DNA from: Larus michahellis
Taxonomy: Eukaryota > Chordata > Aves > Charadriiformes > Laridae
Length of the DNA: 64,000 nucleotides
Assembly: GCF_964199755.1 (NCBI RefSeq)
Contig: NC_133907.1
Location: 6,019,001 to 6,083,000 of the forward strand
Direction: 5' to 3'
The translations under genes and the position numbers were made by a program. Below are positions 10,100-21,500 of this stretch, in pieces. How positions within the stretch are numbered: position 1 is the first letter of the stretch; the number at the start of each line of letters is the position of its first letter. Below the pieces are notes generated by a model, which saw nothing but the letters and a program-made list of their open reading frames with translations, searched no databases and had not been told where the DNA came from.

Positions 10100-13000
10100 G
10101 GGGCGGAGGGAGCGGGTCTGGCGCCTGAGCCCGGATAATTCCTGCCATGTCGGTAACGAGCCACACCCAGGCAGGGCCCGGCCTCTCCGGCGGCATCCCA
10201 GCCACAGCCCTCGAGCCGGGGGGACCGGTAGGACAGGACGGCTGCCCCAGCGCAGCCCTCCCGGAGGCTGGACGGGTGGCGGTGGCATGCCCGGCCTGGG
10301 CTGGGCGCACGGCCAGTGCCCACCCACAGCACCCTGGGGACAAACCAGTGATGGGGACGGGCAAGGGGACATCGTCACTGGCCTCTCCGCTGACAGTGAG
10401 CATGGCAGTGCCATGTTAGGGCATGGAAAGCCACCGGCTCTGGCGCAGCCATCAGCCAGAGAAGAGTCTGGGGCACCACACACCGTGGCACTGCTCTCCC
10501 TGCGGTGCAGGTCCTCCTGGAAAGGCTGCACAAGAACCACGCAGGGGACATGTCCCTTCTTCCCTTTCTCCCATGCTCCCTCCCAGTTAATGGAGAGGAC
10601 CCCAGGCAGGATGGTCCCACACACAGGGCTGAGCCTGTGGGTACTGCCTCGCCTGCTGTGGAAGGGGGGGTCCCGCAGGATGGTGATGCTCCCATCTGTT
10701 CCCATCCTGCAGGCACCATCAGCCCTTTGCCACCCACTTCATCGCCCTCTCCCGGCTTGGGGCCATCCCCTTCACTCAGTCCCCTCCCGGGGGAATGCCT
10801 GCGCAGAGCCATGCCCTGTCCCCCCTGGCAGCCCCTGGCTCCCCGCAGCAGGTTGGGGTCTGGCAGCTGCATTGCCGGCATGAGGGGCATCCCCTGGGGA
10901 TGGGACACGGCTCAGAGCCTGCCCCGCTCGTGGCTGGGGGTCAGACCCACGGCAGCGCAGGGCTCCCGGTGCTGGGCTGAGCAGCAGGCAGGTCCCCAGC
11001 ATCCCGCCGGCAGCCGTGGGCGTGCGCGGGGTTAAACCTGCCAAAAGGAGGGAGAAACAGATTAAGCTGTTCCCATTCAGCAGCAATTATTGTCTTCTTA
11101 ATTAATGCCGTAATTACTGTCCCAAAGGGGAAGTGGAGGGCAAGGAAAACTCCATGGGGAGAGGCCAGGAAAGTCGGTGGGGTTTGGAGGGAGGGGCCAC
11201 AACCCGCCCGTGCCCCACCAAAGCTTCTCCCTGCCTCTCCTCCAAAGCCCCAGGACAGAGACCACGTCAGTGTCCCTGGCACGGGACACGGTGACATGGC
11301 AAAGCCTGAGCAGGGCAGGAGCAAAGCCAAAGGGATATGCCGGTGGCAATCGGGGGGCACAGGGTCAGGGTGGGTGGTAGGAAGGTGACCGCTCCACGGG
11401 GACTGCGGAGGTCCCGGAGCCACGACTCAGTGGCCATCCTCAGTGCATCTCCCACAACCTTGACCTGTCAGGGACATTCCCGGTGGCACAGAGACTCCCA
11501 GCCCCACAGGAGGGATGGGCCACAGCACCAAAGTCTACCAGGGCTACATTTTTCCCCACTATCTCTCTGCAGTGTCTCAGTCGCCTGGGTGATCACTTTA
11601 ATGACTGACATCGTCTTCCAGAGCAGCCCTTGCTGTCCCTGCACACGGGTAATGCCGTGGGCAAGCTGGGGGGACGCTGCAGTGGACGCAGGAGCCTGTC
11701 CTGGGAGTGCTGGGGTTCAGGGCATTGCGGAGGGTGAAGAGGGGCTGCTTCCAGGCAGATGGCGGGTTGCACACAACAGAAATCATGCCCCATGGGGGAC
11801 CAGTGTCGGTGACCCCTGCCCTGCCCTACCACCGTGGAGGAAATAACGACCAGGGCAGCCCAGCCCAGGGAGCAGCCAGGAATGTGGCACCTCCCAGGGC
11901 GGGCACCCAGCAGGGACGGGGACAGGGACGGCACTGTGCCACCAGGATGGTGCTCCTGCCCAGACCAGGGCACATGGCAGGAGAGGCACTGGGGGAGCCG
12001 AGGTGCGGAGCAGTTGCCCCCGGCCACGGCATGTTCCGGCTGGCCCCACACAGAGCCTGCTGGCCTGATGAGACCCGATGCTCCCCAGGGCTGACACAAG
12101 CCAGGTATTGTCCCTGCTGGCCATCCCAGGGACAGGGACATCTCCCATGGGGAGCAGGGACACCCTGGTAACAGTGGAGCCAGCTCCACTGCTCCTCGTC
12201 TCGCAGCTCCGTGTGCTCCTGGGATGGGTCATCCCACCTCCGTCCTGCACACAGGGACACACCGATGGGAGAGGATCCCCATGCAGCCGGCATGGGCACG
12301 CGCGGTTTAGGTGGCACACGCAGCGTGGACTGTACGCACACCCACGCATGCAGATACACACGAAGCATGGACTGCACACGCACACACACGTGTCCACACC
12401 TGGCCGGCTCCCCTTGCACGTGCACACACACACGCAGGCGCAGGCAGCCTGCCCGGCACAGCCTGCCGGAGCCCTCCTGCCTCTGGCAGGGACAGGCGCT
12501 CCCGGAAGGGAGCTGGCAGGGAAAACCCCGGCGGCTCTGGTGCCTCCATCCTTGCGACACACTGCACCAGCAGAGCCACCTGCACCCCCACGCAGCACCG
12601 GGACAGGCAGCAGCTCCCGGGACAGCCCCTGCCGCTGGTGCAGCCTGTGGCACTCCTGCAGATACCCCCAGCGGTGCGGTGTTAGGGGCGGCTTCTGGAC
12701 CCTTGGGAAAAACAGGGCCCAAGCGATTGCCATGGGGTTCCGAGCATGGGGAGAGCCATGGGTGGGAAGTGCAGCCAGACCCTGGGAAGAGCCGTGTCCC
12801 TCCGAGTGACAGTGCTGGTACAGATCCATGACCCTGCCTGGAGCCCCCAGCAGTGGGCAGCCACAGGGGCCAAGGTGTCCAGTCCTGCCAGCCCCATGGA
12901 AGGGAGTAGGAAGCGAGAGGCAGCTCCAGCACTGTGTGACGGGGACAAAAGCACCCACCCCAGCTCTGACGAGGACACAGGACACGATGCTACAGCTCCA

Positions 13001-13640
13001 CAGCCCGGGTGCCCAAGCAGAGCCCCTTTTCCACACGCAGCCTCCAGCTCCCCGTCCCCAGCACCAGGACCCTGTGCTCCCCAGCCAGCCCTGGTCCCCA
13101 GCTGCCACCCCAAGGCGTGGGGATGGGTGGGCACCTGCTGGCCAGGAGGTGTGGCGCTGAGGGGCCGGTGGCTGCACAGGGCTGTGGACCGTGTCCGGTC
13201 ACAGTATGTCCCTCAGGAGCCAGTGATTGTTCCTGGAGGCAGAACAATGCCCGGAGAGCTGCCAGGGCACCACGGGCTGCTCCACAGCACCCGGCTGGGG
13301 AGCCACCTCCACTGCCTCGGCAGGGCCAGCCTCACGCTGGGGTCCCCCGTCCCCTCGCTGCCACCTGTCCTGTACCTGTCTCCCGTAGCAGGAAGTGCGC
13401 TGGCTGCTCTCGGCTTGTGGCGTGGCATGGCACGGCATGACACAGCATGGCACAGCACAGCACAGCTCTCTCAGGGCTTCACAGAGCCCAATGCCAAGCA
13501 GCAGCACCTTTGTGCCTCCCTGTGCAGCTCGTCCAGCAGCAGCAGCCCACAGGAGGGAGGGGACAGAGGGGTTCATGCTTAGACGGAATGTGCCGAGCAC
13601 TGGGGCACGGACAGGGTCACTGGGACCAACCTCCAGCCCT
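10100..13640. other. Gene-free stretch between EPPIN-like and small secreted-peptide genes
   Basis: No exon was recognised on either strand. It contains an AT-rich patch at about 11085-11120 (TTAATTAATG) that stands out from the GC-rich surroundings and could be regulatory, a CA/CG-rich low-complexity region at about 12330-12440, and a short degenerate GGCATGGCACA-type repeat at about 13420-13465. Confidence 0.5.
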
Positions 13641-13646
13641 GGGAGG

Positions 13647-13654
13647 ATTTAAAC
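13647..13654 (+). promoter_or_regulatory. TATA-like box (ATTTAAAC) of the small secreted-peptide gene
   Basis: ATTTAAAC lies 37-55 bp before the two in-frame ATGs at 13684 and 13702, the same arrangement as in the other secreted genes here. Confidence 0.5.
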
Positions 13655-13683
13655 CCCTGCCTGAGCCCAGGCGGGCAGCCCCC

Positions 13684-14146
13684 ATGCTGCCCGTCCCCGC
13701 CATGCGGCTGCTGTCACTGCTCCTGCTCCTGGGGCTCTGCTGCCTCTGGGCCCGCCTGGTGTCCACAGGTGAGCACAGGGTGGGCATGGGGACACGGTGG
13801 GGCGGGGCTGCGGGAGGATGCACAGCCCAGGGTGGGCACAGGGACACGGTGGGACAGAGCTGCAGGAGGATGCACGGCCGCATGTAAAGGGATGAGTGTG
13901 GCCGTGGCTGGGGTTCAGCCTCCCGCACAGCAGTGCTGTCATCCCACACAGCACGCTGAAGTGACCAGGAAACCCCGCCGTGGCTCCCCCAGGACAGGTG
14001 ACCAGGGTGTTGGGACCCCTTCACCCCCAGGGCCCCGCTGTGGGGCCAATGGCTGCGCCCCAGCATGCTCAGAGACGAGGGCTTGGGACATGGACGCTCC
14101 CGTCTCCCCGCAGGATTCACCTAGCCCTTGCCTGGACCAGGACTGA
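13684..14146 (+). CDS. Small secreted peptide with a half-WAP-like second exon
   Basis: Exon 1 encodes a clear signal peptide. The best start is ATG 13702 (MRLLSLLLLLGLCCLW); an in-frame ATG at 13684 adds six residues. It ends at 13768 in phase 1 before GTGAGC. The most consistent next exon starts at 14030 after a cacccccag acceptor, joins in phase and runs to TGA at 14144-14146. It would give a mature peptide of about 38 residues with four cysteines. Its motif RCGANGCAPAC aligns without gaps to the end of a WAP domain ([11 protein letters not shown]) with one cysteine lost. No AATAAA was seen; AGTAAA at about 14325 may serve. Exon 1 is well supported. Exon 2 is tentative, and an alternative acceptor near 13990 opens another frame. 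Confidence 0.45.
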
Positions 14147-15225
14147 GGAACCCACGTGTGCAGCCACCCCGCACCACCCTGTGTCGGACAGACGGACAGA
14201 CAGACAGATGGCCATGGAAGGATCCATGGGCTACAGGATGAGCACCCATCTCGCCATCCCACCTCCACCACCTCGCCCTCCGCTCAGCGCTGAGCACAGG
14301 GGTCTCTGTGTCCCCCCCATTTCCCAGTAAACCCAGCCTGTGATGAGCACTGACTGGCTCTCACTATGTCAGTCTCCTGCCGAGCCCCCACTGGTCCCCA
14401 TGGGACCACCTCAGCCACCGTGGGAGGGTTGGGGTCCCAGGCAGGGGCTGTGCCACCACAGCCAGCAGGTCCCGGGTGACCTTTACACGAGTCCTGCCCA
14501 AACACCATGGGTCCGGCCATCCCTGCCTATTCCTGTTCCTATTCCCAGAGACCCTCCTGGGAGCAGGGACCTGGTGGGACCCCGTCGTGTCCCCAGAGAG
14601 GACCTGGGCTTGCCCCTGGGCCACGGTGACACAGCCAGCCCCGACCTCACCTTGGTGCAGCGGGAGCATCATGGGGCTGCCCTGAACCCTCGGGGGTCAG
14701 CTGGGGGTGCCCCTCTCATCTGGAACAGGCAGTGGTCCCCCAGCTCCCGTCTCCACTGCCGGCACAGCACGGCACAGATGAGGGTCCAAGGGGCACACAA
14801 GCTCACAGTGCCCCGTGAAACCCCCCCGTGCAAAACCACCAGATCTGTGACCCATGGGTGTCCATGCCCGCGTGGCTCCTGGCTGAGCTCTGCCATGGTG
14901 GCTGCTTTCATAGGATGCCGGGGGGCCTTGGCCATGGAGCAGCTCGCTGCAGAGAGCCCCAGGGAGCCAGGGGCAGGACAGACCCCACAGGGAGGTTTCT
15001 CCTGACCCAAGGACGTTCTACTGGTCCTGGCCATGTGCCTGGCCAGGGCTGTCCCTGTGGGTCTCCCATGGGGGACAGAGTCACGTCGCTGTGCAAAGGG
15101 CCCTGCCAAGCCCACGTGAGGCGGGAGCAGGCACAGGATCTCCCCGTGTGCAGGGCAGGGCTGGGCAGCCCTGATGGCCTGGCAGCACCAGGCACTTTGA
15201 CCAGGGACAGCTTGTCACACCAAGC
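14147..15225. other. Intergenic stretch between convergent genes
   Basis: No supported exon, RNA gene or repeat was found. A GGACAGACGGACAGACAG short tandem lies at about 14188-14210, probably in the 3' UTR of the preceding gene. Confidence 0.45.
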
Positions 15226-15243
15226 TGGTGGCCCAATGTAGGG

Positions 15244-15249
15244 TTTATT
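15244..15249 (-). terminator. poly(A) signal of the poly-Asp gene
   Basis: TTTATT on the plus strand (AATAAA on the minus strand) lies about 155 bp after the TGA at 15404, as expected for the minus-strand gene. Confidence 0.6.
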
Positions 15250-15403
15250 AGGAAAGAGAAGGTCCTGCCCAAAACACCATTGGTGCCTGGGACCGGCCCT
15301 GGCAGAGTGAGGCAGAGGAGGAGGCCAAGGGCAACCGCCCCTGTCCCCACCTGCTGTGGGCTTTTCTTGTCCCACACACTCCTCACACACCCTGTGGCAT
15401 TGG

Positions 15404-18400
15404 TCACCAAGCATCATCGCCATCACCACCGCCATCGTCATAACTGTCATCATAACCATCACCATCATAATCATCTCCATAGTCATCGTCATCATAGTTG
15501 TCGTTGTCATCACTGTCATCATCATTGTCACCATTGTCTTCACCATTGTCATCGCCATCATCATCACCATCACCATCACCATCGTCATTGTCACCATCAT
15601 CGTCGCCGTCATCGTCGCCATCATCATCGCCATTGCCATGCTCATTTTTCTCATCGTCGTCATTATCGTCATCGTCATCATCATCATCGTCGTCGTCGTC
15701 ATCATCGTCGTCGTCGTCATCGTCACTGTCATCATCCTTCCCACTGTCACCCTTGTCAGACTCAGGCTTCTCTCCTGCCTCAGGCTTCCCCTCACTCTCT
15801 GGCTTCCCCGCTGACTCCGGCTTTTCCCCCAGCACAGGTTTCTCCCCAGCCTCTGGCTTCTCCGCAGGTGCTGGCTTCCCCCCAGCTACTGGTTTCCCAC
15901 CAGTCTCCGGCTGCCCCGCAGTCTCTGGCTTCGCTCCAGTCTCTGGCTTCTCTCCGGTCTCCGGCTTCCCCCCAGTGTCTGGCTTCCCTCCTGGCTTTGC
16001 TGTTATCTCCGGCTTTTCCCTAATCTCAGTATTTCCTCCACATGCTGGCTTTTTCCCTGAACTAGGTTTCTTCCCAGTGTCCAACTTCCCAGCCAGCGTG
16101 GGCTCGTTCCCTGCTGCAGGCTCTCCCCCGGTCATTGGCTTCTTCCCCAGCACGGGTGTCGCAGCAGCCACCGGCACAGCCCCGGGCGGGCACCAATTGT
16201 TACCCACCCGCTCCACACCCGGTTCCCTCTTCCCGTCCAGGGTGATCCTGCCGGGCTGTGGACCAGGCACCGCATTGGGCTCTTCACCAGGCAAAGGGCA
16301 CTTCCCTGGCACAGCTCTTCCAGGCTGCCCTGGCTGCGGCCACCTGGCAGGGACTGCTCCGGGGAGCCCTGGAAGGGAGCAGAAAGCAGCAGCGTCAGCC
16401 CTGGGGCACCAGCCCTGCGCTGCCCTCCCACCCACATCTCCCACCCATGGCTCCCACCCACCAGCACCCTGTGTCACCATGCAGGGCTCCGGGACAGGCA
16501 AAGCCCACAGGGATCTGTTCCTTGATGGCTCAGGGTCTCAGACTGTGATGCTGAGCCGGTGCATCAGGGGCAGGACGCTCCCCACACTCGCAGCAGCCGG
16601 GTTTGCCGCAGCACCGTGCTGCTGCCTCCTCCCCTGCGGCTTTTCCCGGTGGGTTTTCAGTGCTCTACTTGATCGCTGCTGCCCACCCAGCCGCAGTGAC
16701 ACACTCCCCGGGGCCGCACCAGTGCCTCCCAGCACATAGCAGTGCCGTGGTGGAGACGGTGCCCGAGGGGAGCCGGGGAGAGATGGCACTGTGCCGCAGC
16801 CCACCCCGACACCCGCAGCGAGCCCCACATCGCCCAGGCTCATCCCCACCCTGCTCCCCTCGTGGTTCCCCTGATCCTCACAGGCAGAGACGCCGGCATC
16901 TGCCAGAACCCCCAAAGCACCGTCTTCCCCCCCAGCAGCAGCCCGACTCCTGCCTGCCGGCAGACAGCCGCCGGACTGATTGCGGGCACAGGGCTGGGAG
17001 AGCTGGGCCAGAACTTGGAAAAGAAAAGCAAGAAAATGTGTGTGTGTGTGAGATTGCAGCAACTTCTTGGAAAAACAAATACAAATACAGCATGTGCTAT
17101 TTAACCGGGGCATAAATATATCACTAAGTGCACGTAGGAAGTCAGTCTGCACGCTCTCCTGGTGAGCAGCAGCAAGCAATCCCGCCCAGCAGCAGAGCGG
17201 CACGGCACAAGGCTCCCCACAGCCTCTGGACATCGCTCTGAGACAGGAAAGGGGACAAACACCTCAGCAATGGAGGCACCAGCACAACCGGCTCGCTGGC
17301 AAAAGGCAGGTTGCATTGTAAGGCTTAAAACCAGCCTGTAAACTGAGACCAAAAGAAATTCGAGTTTCTCCAACACATTTTCATCAGCGCGCGACGGCCC
17401 CAGCATCTTGTTACAGAGCAATGGCAAACCTGGCTCCCGCTGCCTCCGAGTTTGAGCTTTAGGATAAAACAGCCCAGCTGGCAACACGTGCAGGAGCATT
17501 CGGATATAAGGGGTTCCGTAAAATCTCAAACACTGCTCTCAGAACCACTGGACTGCTCATTCAAAAGAAATGCGATTTTCGCTTCTTGGAAAGTTGGCCA
17601 TTTCAAAAAAAAAAAAGAGAGAGAGAGAAGGAAAAATAATTCTTCTTTTGAGAATTTCCTTTCTCCCAGAGCTGCACCTCCCCAGCAGGGCTGGTGCTTT
17701 TAGAGGACTGACGTAGGGGGAAGATGCCCTGAACCTGCCACGAAGCAAAGGCCAGGGGCAGTTGCCGGCGCGGGCGAGGACCGTGCTGCGCTCTGTCCGA
17801 GGCAGGCACGGCCCGTGGGCAGCGGAGCTCAGCCTGCTGGAGCTCGGCTCCAACACCTTCAGGCTCTCATTTTGGTTAGAGATGCCCCAGGCAGGGCTGT
17901 GGGGGGTGGGGGTCCCCACTGGCCCCAGGGGGATCCCAGCCCCACAAATGGAAGCCATCCTGGCCCCCCCGGCAGCCCAGTCTGCGTCCGGTCCAGCCCA
18001 TCTCAGTCCCATCTGCAGCACCCACAGGCTCTGGCCGGGCTCTTTTTTCCACCGTTCCCTGCCCTGGTCACTGGTTCAACTGACAGACCTCCTCCCGAGC
18101 ATCCCTGTGCCTGCACGCTGGTACTGCCGCTGTCTCCATCCTCAGCAGGAGTTTTGCAGAACTCCAAGATTATAAAATTTAATTAAGGACTAAAACTCAC
18201 GAAGGTTACAGCTCCTCACAGGAAGCTTTCATAAATACAAAGGTAAAAACAGGCATTTAAACACACATCACCCAACATCATCATCAACACTGATCTAGTT
18301 GAAGATGTCCCCGCTCATTGCCGGGCGATTGGACTAGGTGAACCTTAAAGTTCCATTGCACCCCAAACTATTCTATAATTCTATGAAAATACGGAAAATA

Positions 18401-18521
18401 TTCTTAAAATCTAGAGAGGCTGGGCATTTCCAGCACGCCCGTACTTGCCTGCGGTGGGTGCTGCCTGCAGCTCTGCCCACAGGGCGAGGAGCCCCAGCAG
18501 GAAGATGCCTCTCGCTGTCAT
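15404..18521 (-). CDS. Secreted hexapeptide-repeat protein with a poly-aspartate tail
   Basis: I do not recognise this gene. On the minus strand, exon 1 (18449-18521) encodes the signal peptide MTARGIFLLGLLALWAELQA and ends in phase 1 at a GC donor (GCAAGT). The terminal exon (15404-16368) begins after a TTCCAG acceptor in matching phase and stays open for about 321 codons, for a total of about 345 residues. The mature protein starts with a stretch holding two or three cysteines (GKCPLPGEEP, NNWCPPG). About 20 hexapeptides of the type GEKPET/GAKPES follow, then a tail of about 110 residues that is mostly Asp with an uninterrupted run of roughly 20 or more, then Gly, Asn and Tyr mixed in, ending DDAW. 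Trappins (elafin family) also combine a signal peptide with hexapeptide transglutaminase-substrate repeats, but no complete WAP is visible here. The Asp tail predicts calcium or mineral binding. An intervening small exon cannot be excluded. Confidence 0.6.
15415..15745. repeat. ATC/GTC trinucleotide repeat coding for poly-Asp
   Basis: About 330 bp of imperfect CAT/CGT trinucleotides (GAT/GAC on the minus strand). It lies entirely inside the terminal coding exon of the poly-Asp gene and is likely length-polymorphic. Confidence 0.85.
16369..18448 (-). other. Presumed intron of the poly-Asp gene
   Basis: About 2.1 kb with no exon that I can support. It includes a short GT repeat at 17038-17050, an A-rich run at about 17606-17618 and a CR1 tail. 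A further small exon of the minus-strand gene could be hidden here. Confidence 0.4.
18291..18386 (+). mobile_element. CR1 LINE 3' fragment
   Basis: The stretch from CTGATCTAGTTGAAGATGTC to the ATTCTATAATTCTATG end matches the 3' terminal part of avian CR1 elements, including the octamer-type tail. Only about 95 bp remain, a 5'-truncated old copy. Confidence 0.85.
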
Positions 18522-18560
18522 GCTGCCGGAGCCAGTGGCCGTGGCTGAGCCGGGTGGCAA

Positions 18561-18566
18561 TTTAAA
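18561..18566 (-). promoter_or_regulatory. TTTAAA box upstream of the poly-Asp gene
   Basis: A TTTAAA box lies 40-45 bp upstream of the minus-strand ATG at 18521, the same layout as the other three signal-peptide genes in the cluster. Confidence 0.5.
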
Positions 18567-18599
18567 GTTCCTCCCCGGCAGCTCGGGTCAGGGAATGGG

Positions 18600-21500
18600 A
18601 GGAAGCAGCTCACAGGTGACTTGTAGGAACCTCCCACGTTTTACTGTAATTCTGTCTTCTAAGGAGCCACTCCAGCTGCCTTTCTCCACCCACAACCGAG
18701 GCAGGAGCAGGATCCAGAGTCAGCTGCGCACTGCGGGGAGGACGGCACAGGGATGGGGAGGAAGGAAGGGGGAACCCCAGCTGCAGAGGGGCAGATTCTT
18801 CACTGCTGCTCTTGACAGGAATCCCCACCACCTTGCTGAAGGCTGTGACAGACGCCTCCACCACTGCCACCCAGCAGCACCAGGGGGAAAGCATCTTCCC
18901 CGAGCCCCAGATGCTGCCAGTTCCTCCCTGTGATGCTAGGTGGGAAAAGGCAGGGCTGCCCGCGCCTGGTCCAGATCAGCTTTGCTCCTGACAGCCCCTT
19001 TAGTCAGATCCTCACCCCAGAATCTGAGATCCTTCAGAAGGTGCCGGTCCTGACACCAGCCCTACCATCTCCCACTTCCCGAGAGCGTTCTGGGAGGTGC
19101 ATGAATGAGCGGGCCCCCAGCACCGTTGCTCTATTAAATGGGATTTTCAAAGGCTGTCCAAGTTACCTGCAGGGAAGGAAAGTGCCAGCCCGGAGGCAGC
19201 CCTGTCCGAAACGGCACCGCCTGCCACTATCCCGCAGGAGCACAGCGCTCCCTGCACAGGTCTTGTACTTTGGTGAACTGCTGTGTTTAAAAACCAGCAG
19301 GAATAAACATTCCTGGCAGCCAGACCACTCCTCATACTGCAGCACCCCCCGTTTCTTTTCTTCAAGTCACTGCTGTGTTAGAACCGTGAGGGAGTGTACG
19401 GTGGGAATCGCTTACACGCAAAACCTGGTGCAGTTTTAAAGACGAGAGTTCTCGACCGAGACGGGGCATCTGCTGGCACACTACACCGCCGCGCAGGCGG
19501 CAGGCGTTTGGGAAACTGCGAGTGAGCTTTAGCAGCAGCAGCGGCCACCTGCACTGCCCCAGCCCACCCCTGCCCCACCGTCCCAGCTGAAACAGGGGCA
19601 GGGGAGCAGCACCCCCCTGGGCAGCGCGGCTGGGGAGCTCCCTCCTTCCACATGCAAACGCCCTTCATTCCCAAGGCTGCCATTTCGCATATAAGACTCT
19701 GTTTGCAGTTTGCAGGCCCAATATTCAAGGCTTCATTTGAATATCTGTCTGTAAATCCAATGTATCATTTGTTTGTTCTGTTCACGAGCGGTGCGCTCTG
19801 GCTCTTTCAACATTGCTAATGTAAATCCCCAGGTTTAGGCATTCAAATGAGCGAGCTCAAAGTTTCCTCAGCAAATTAACATTGTCCCCCGACCCCACTT
19901 GCATGCATCAGCACCAAATGAGCTCAGGCAGGAGCACACAGTTATCACATGCATGAAATTAGCTCCCCCAGGAGCCCCCCAACGGCACAGCACAAGGACC
20001 CGGGGCAGCACACGGCATCCGGAGGCAGCATCAGCGTGCAGCTAGTGCACACACAAGCACCCCATCCATTCATGCCCGAGGGCTGTTTTCGGCATGAATT
20101 GCCTAGTTTAGGCAGCAATTCCTGCGCGGGAGGAGGCCACGGGCTGCCCCGAGCCACAGCCGGTGGGAGCATCTGTTACCTCTAATCAGTCATTAGAAGT
20201 TTACGTTAACTGGCAACAGATTAAATTAATTAAAAATTCCCTTGAGTCAAGACTATTTTGCCTGTGGCCAAGACTCCCCAGCCTAAGGACAGGGCTGAGC
20301 AGCCCCTTACCAGGTCGAGTGCCCACAGTCCTGGGAGAACTGTATGCAGAGGAACCGTCTCCCCTCAGCAGCCGGGGACCTGAGCTCAGGCTGCTCCCCC
20401 TGCTGAGAATCCAGCAGAAGGGTCTGCTCCAGTGAAACAGTGCTCCTGTGAAACAGAGCTCTCTGGAGGGAGAAGTCTCGGGATTTCAAGGACAAGAGCT
20501 CAGCCAACGCGAGGAGAGCACGGGTCGGGATTTCAAGGACAAGAGCTCAGCCAACGCGAGGAGAGCACGGGGAATCTGCTTTCAAACCCCAGGTCCAAAC
20601 CGCTGGCCTTCATTGGAGACCCACACTAAGAGTAGACGAAAAATTAAATGCACCGCCACATTTACTTCCCTTTTCTCTGCATCTGATTTCAGGGTAAAGC
20701 CTAATTTAACATGTTTGAGGTAACAGATTAAGCAGTGCCTTCAATTATGTGAGTGGCAACCCATTTAAATTAAGTTATTCTCAAGTCACAAAAGAGAGCT
20801 ACTCAGAATCTGATTTTGCAATTTTGTCCTTCCCTCTTTAATTATTTCTTCTTGAATTGCACGCAAGCCAAAGTACAATCAAAATTATCGGAGAACTTAA
20901 GGACTGGTCTGGCCAGGACACACCAGCCAAGAATGGGCCAGACTTGCTGGATCAAAAGACAAACAAAGTTTAAATCTGCAACTGTGGGGCAAGTGAAGTT
21001 AATTGGTTTGAGCTCGGACGTTATTTCTACAATTCCAAGTTTGTGCCACTTGAGAGGAAAACTGAAAAGTAAAGTTCCTGGTCAAAGCGCTTTCCATCAA
21101 ATTCACGTCGAAGCGATGCAGGGGCAGCGCAAGGGATGCGACTCAGGAGCGGGAAGGTGCACATCTCCGTGCTCCCAACCCTGTGTGGGAAGGGGGTTCA
21201 TTGCAAGAAATATGCTTTAAATACAGGCTTTGTCTTCTCCTCGCGGCTGTGACTCAATTCGGATGCAATTTCTACATGAACTGACCATGCCTGTTGGAGA
21301 TCCGGTGTTTCACACCTCGCAGCTCCACGGCTTAACCCAACGGCTCGGTGCTTATCGTGCGTTGCTGTCGCTGTTAATCACTGTCGAGCACGACGCCCCG
21401 CAGAGCAGCCTGTGCCGTTCTGCCGGTGTCAGTAGTGTCGACTCCCTTCCACGCACCCAGCAAAACATCTGGAACAACTTGCAGGACTGCAGGGCTCCTT

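Noticed and set aside
12330-12440. CRISPR-like or satellite array
   Set aside because: It is only degenerate CA/CG-rich low-complexity sequence without regular spacers, in a bird genome.
13395-13652. Short frames around the GGCATGGCACA-type repeat
   Set aside because: They are low-complexity with no domain, and the real start codon with a TATA-like box lies downstream at 13684-13702.
15280-16023. Plus-strand His-rich or Ile/Val-rich frames over the trinucleotide repeat
   Set aside because: They are other-frame readings of the ATC/GTC repeat and lack the signal exon, splice sites and poly(A) signal that support the minus-strand gene.
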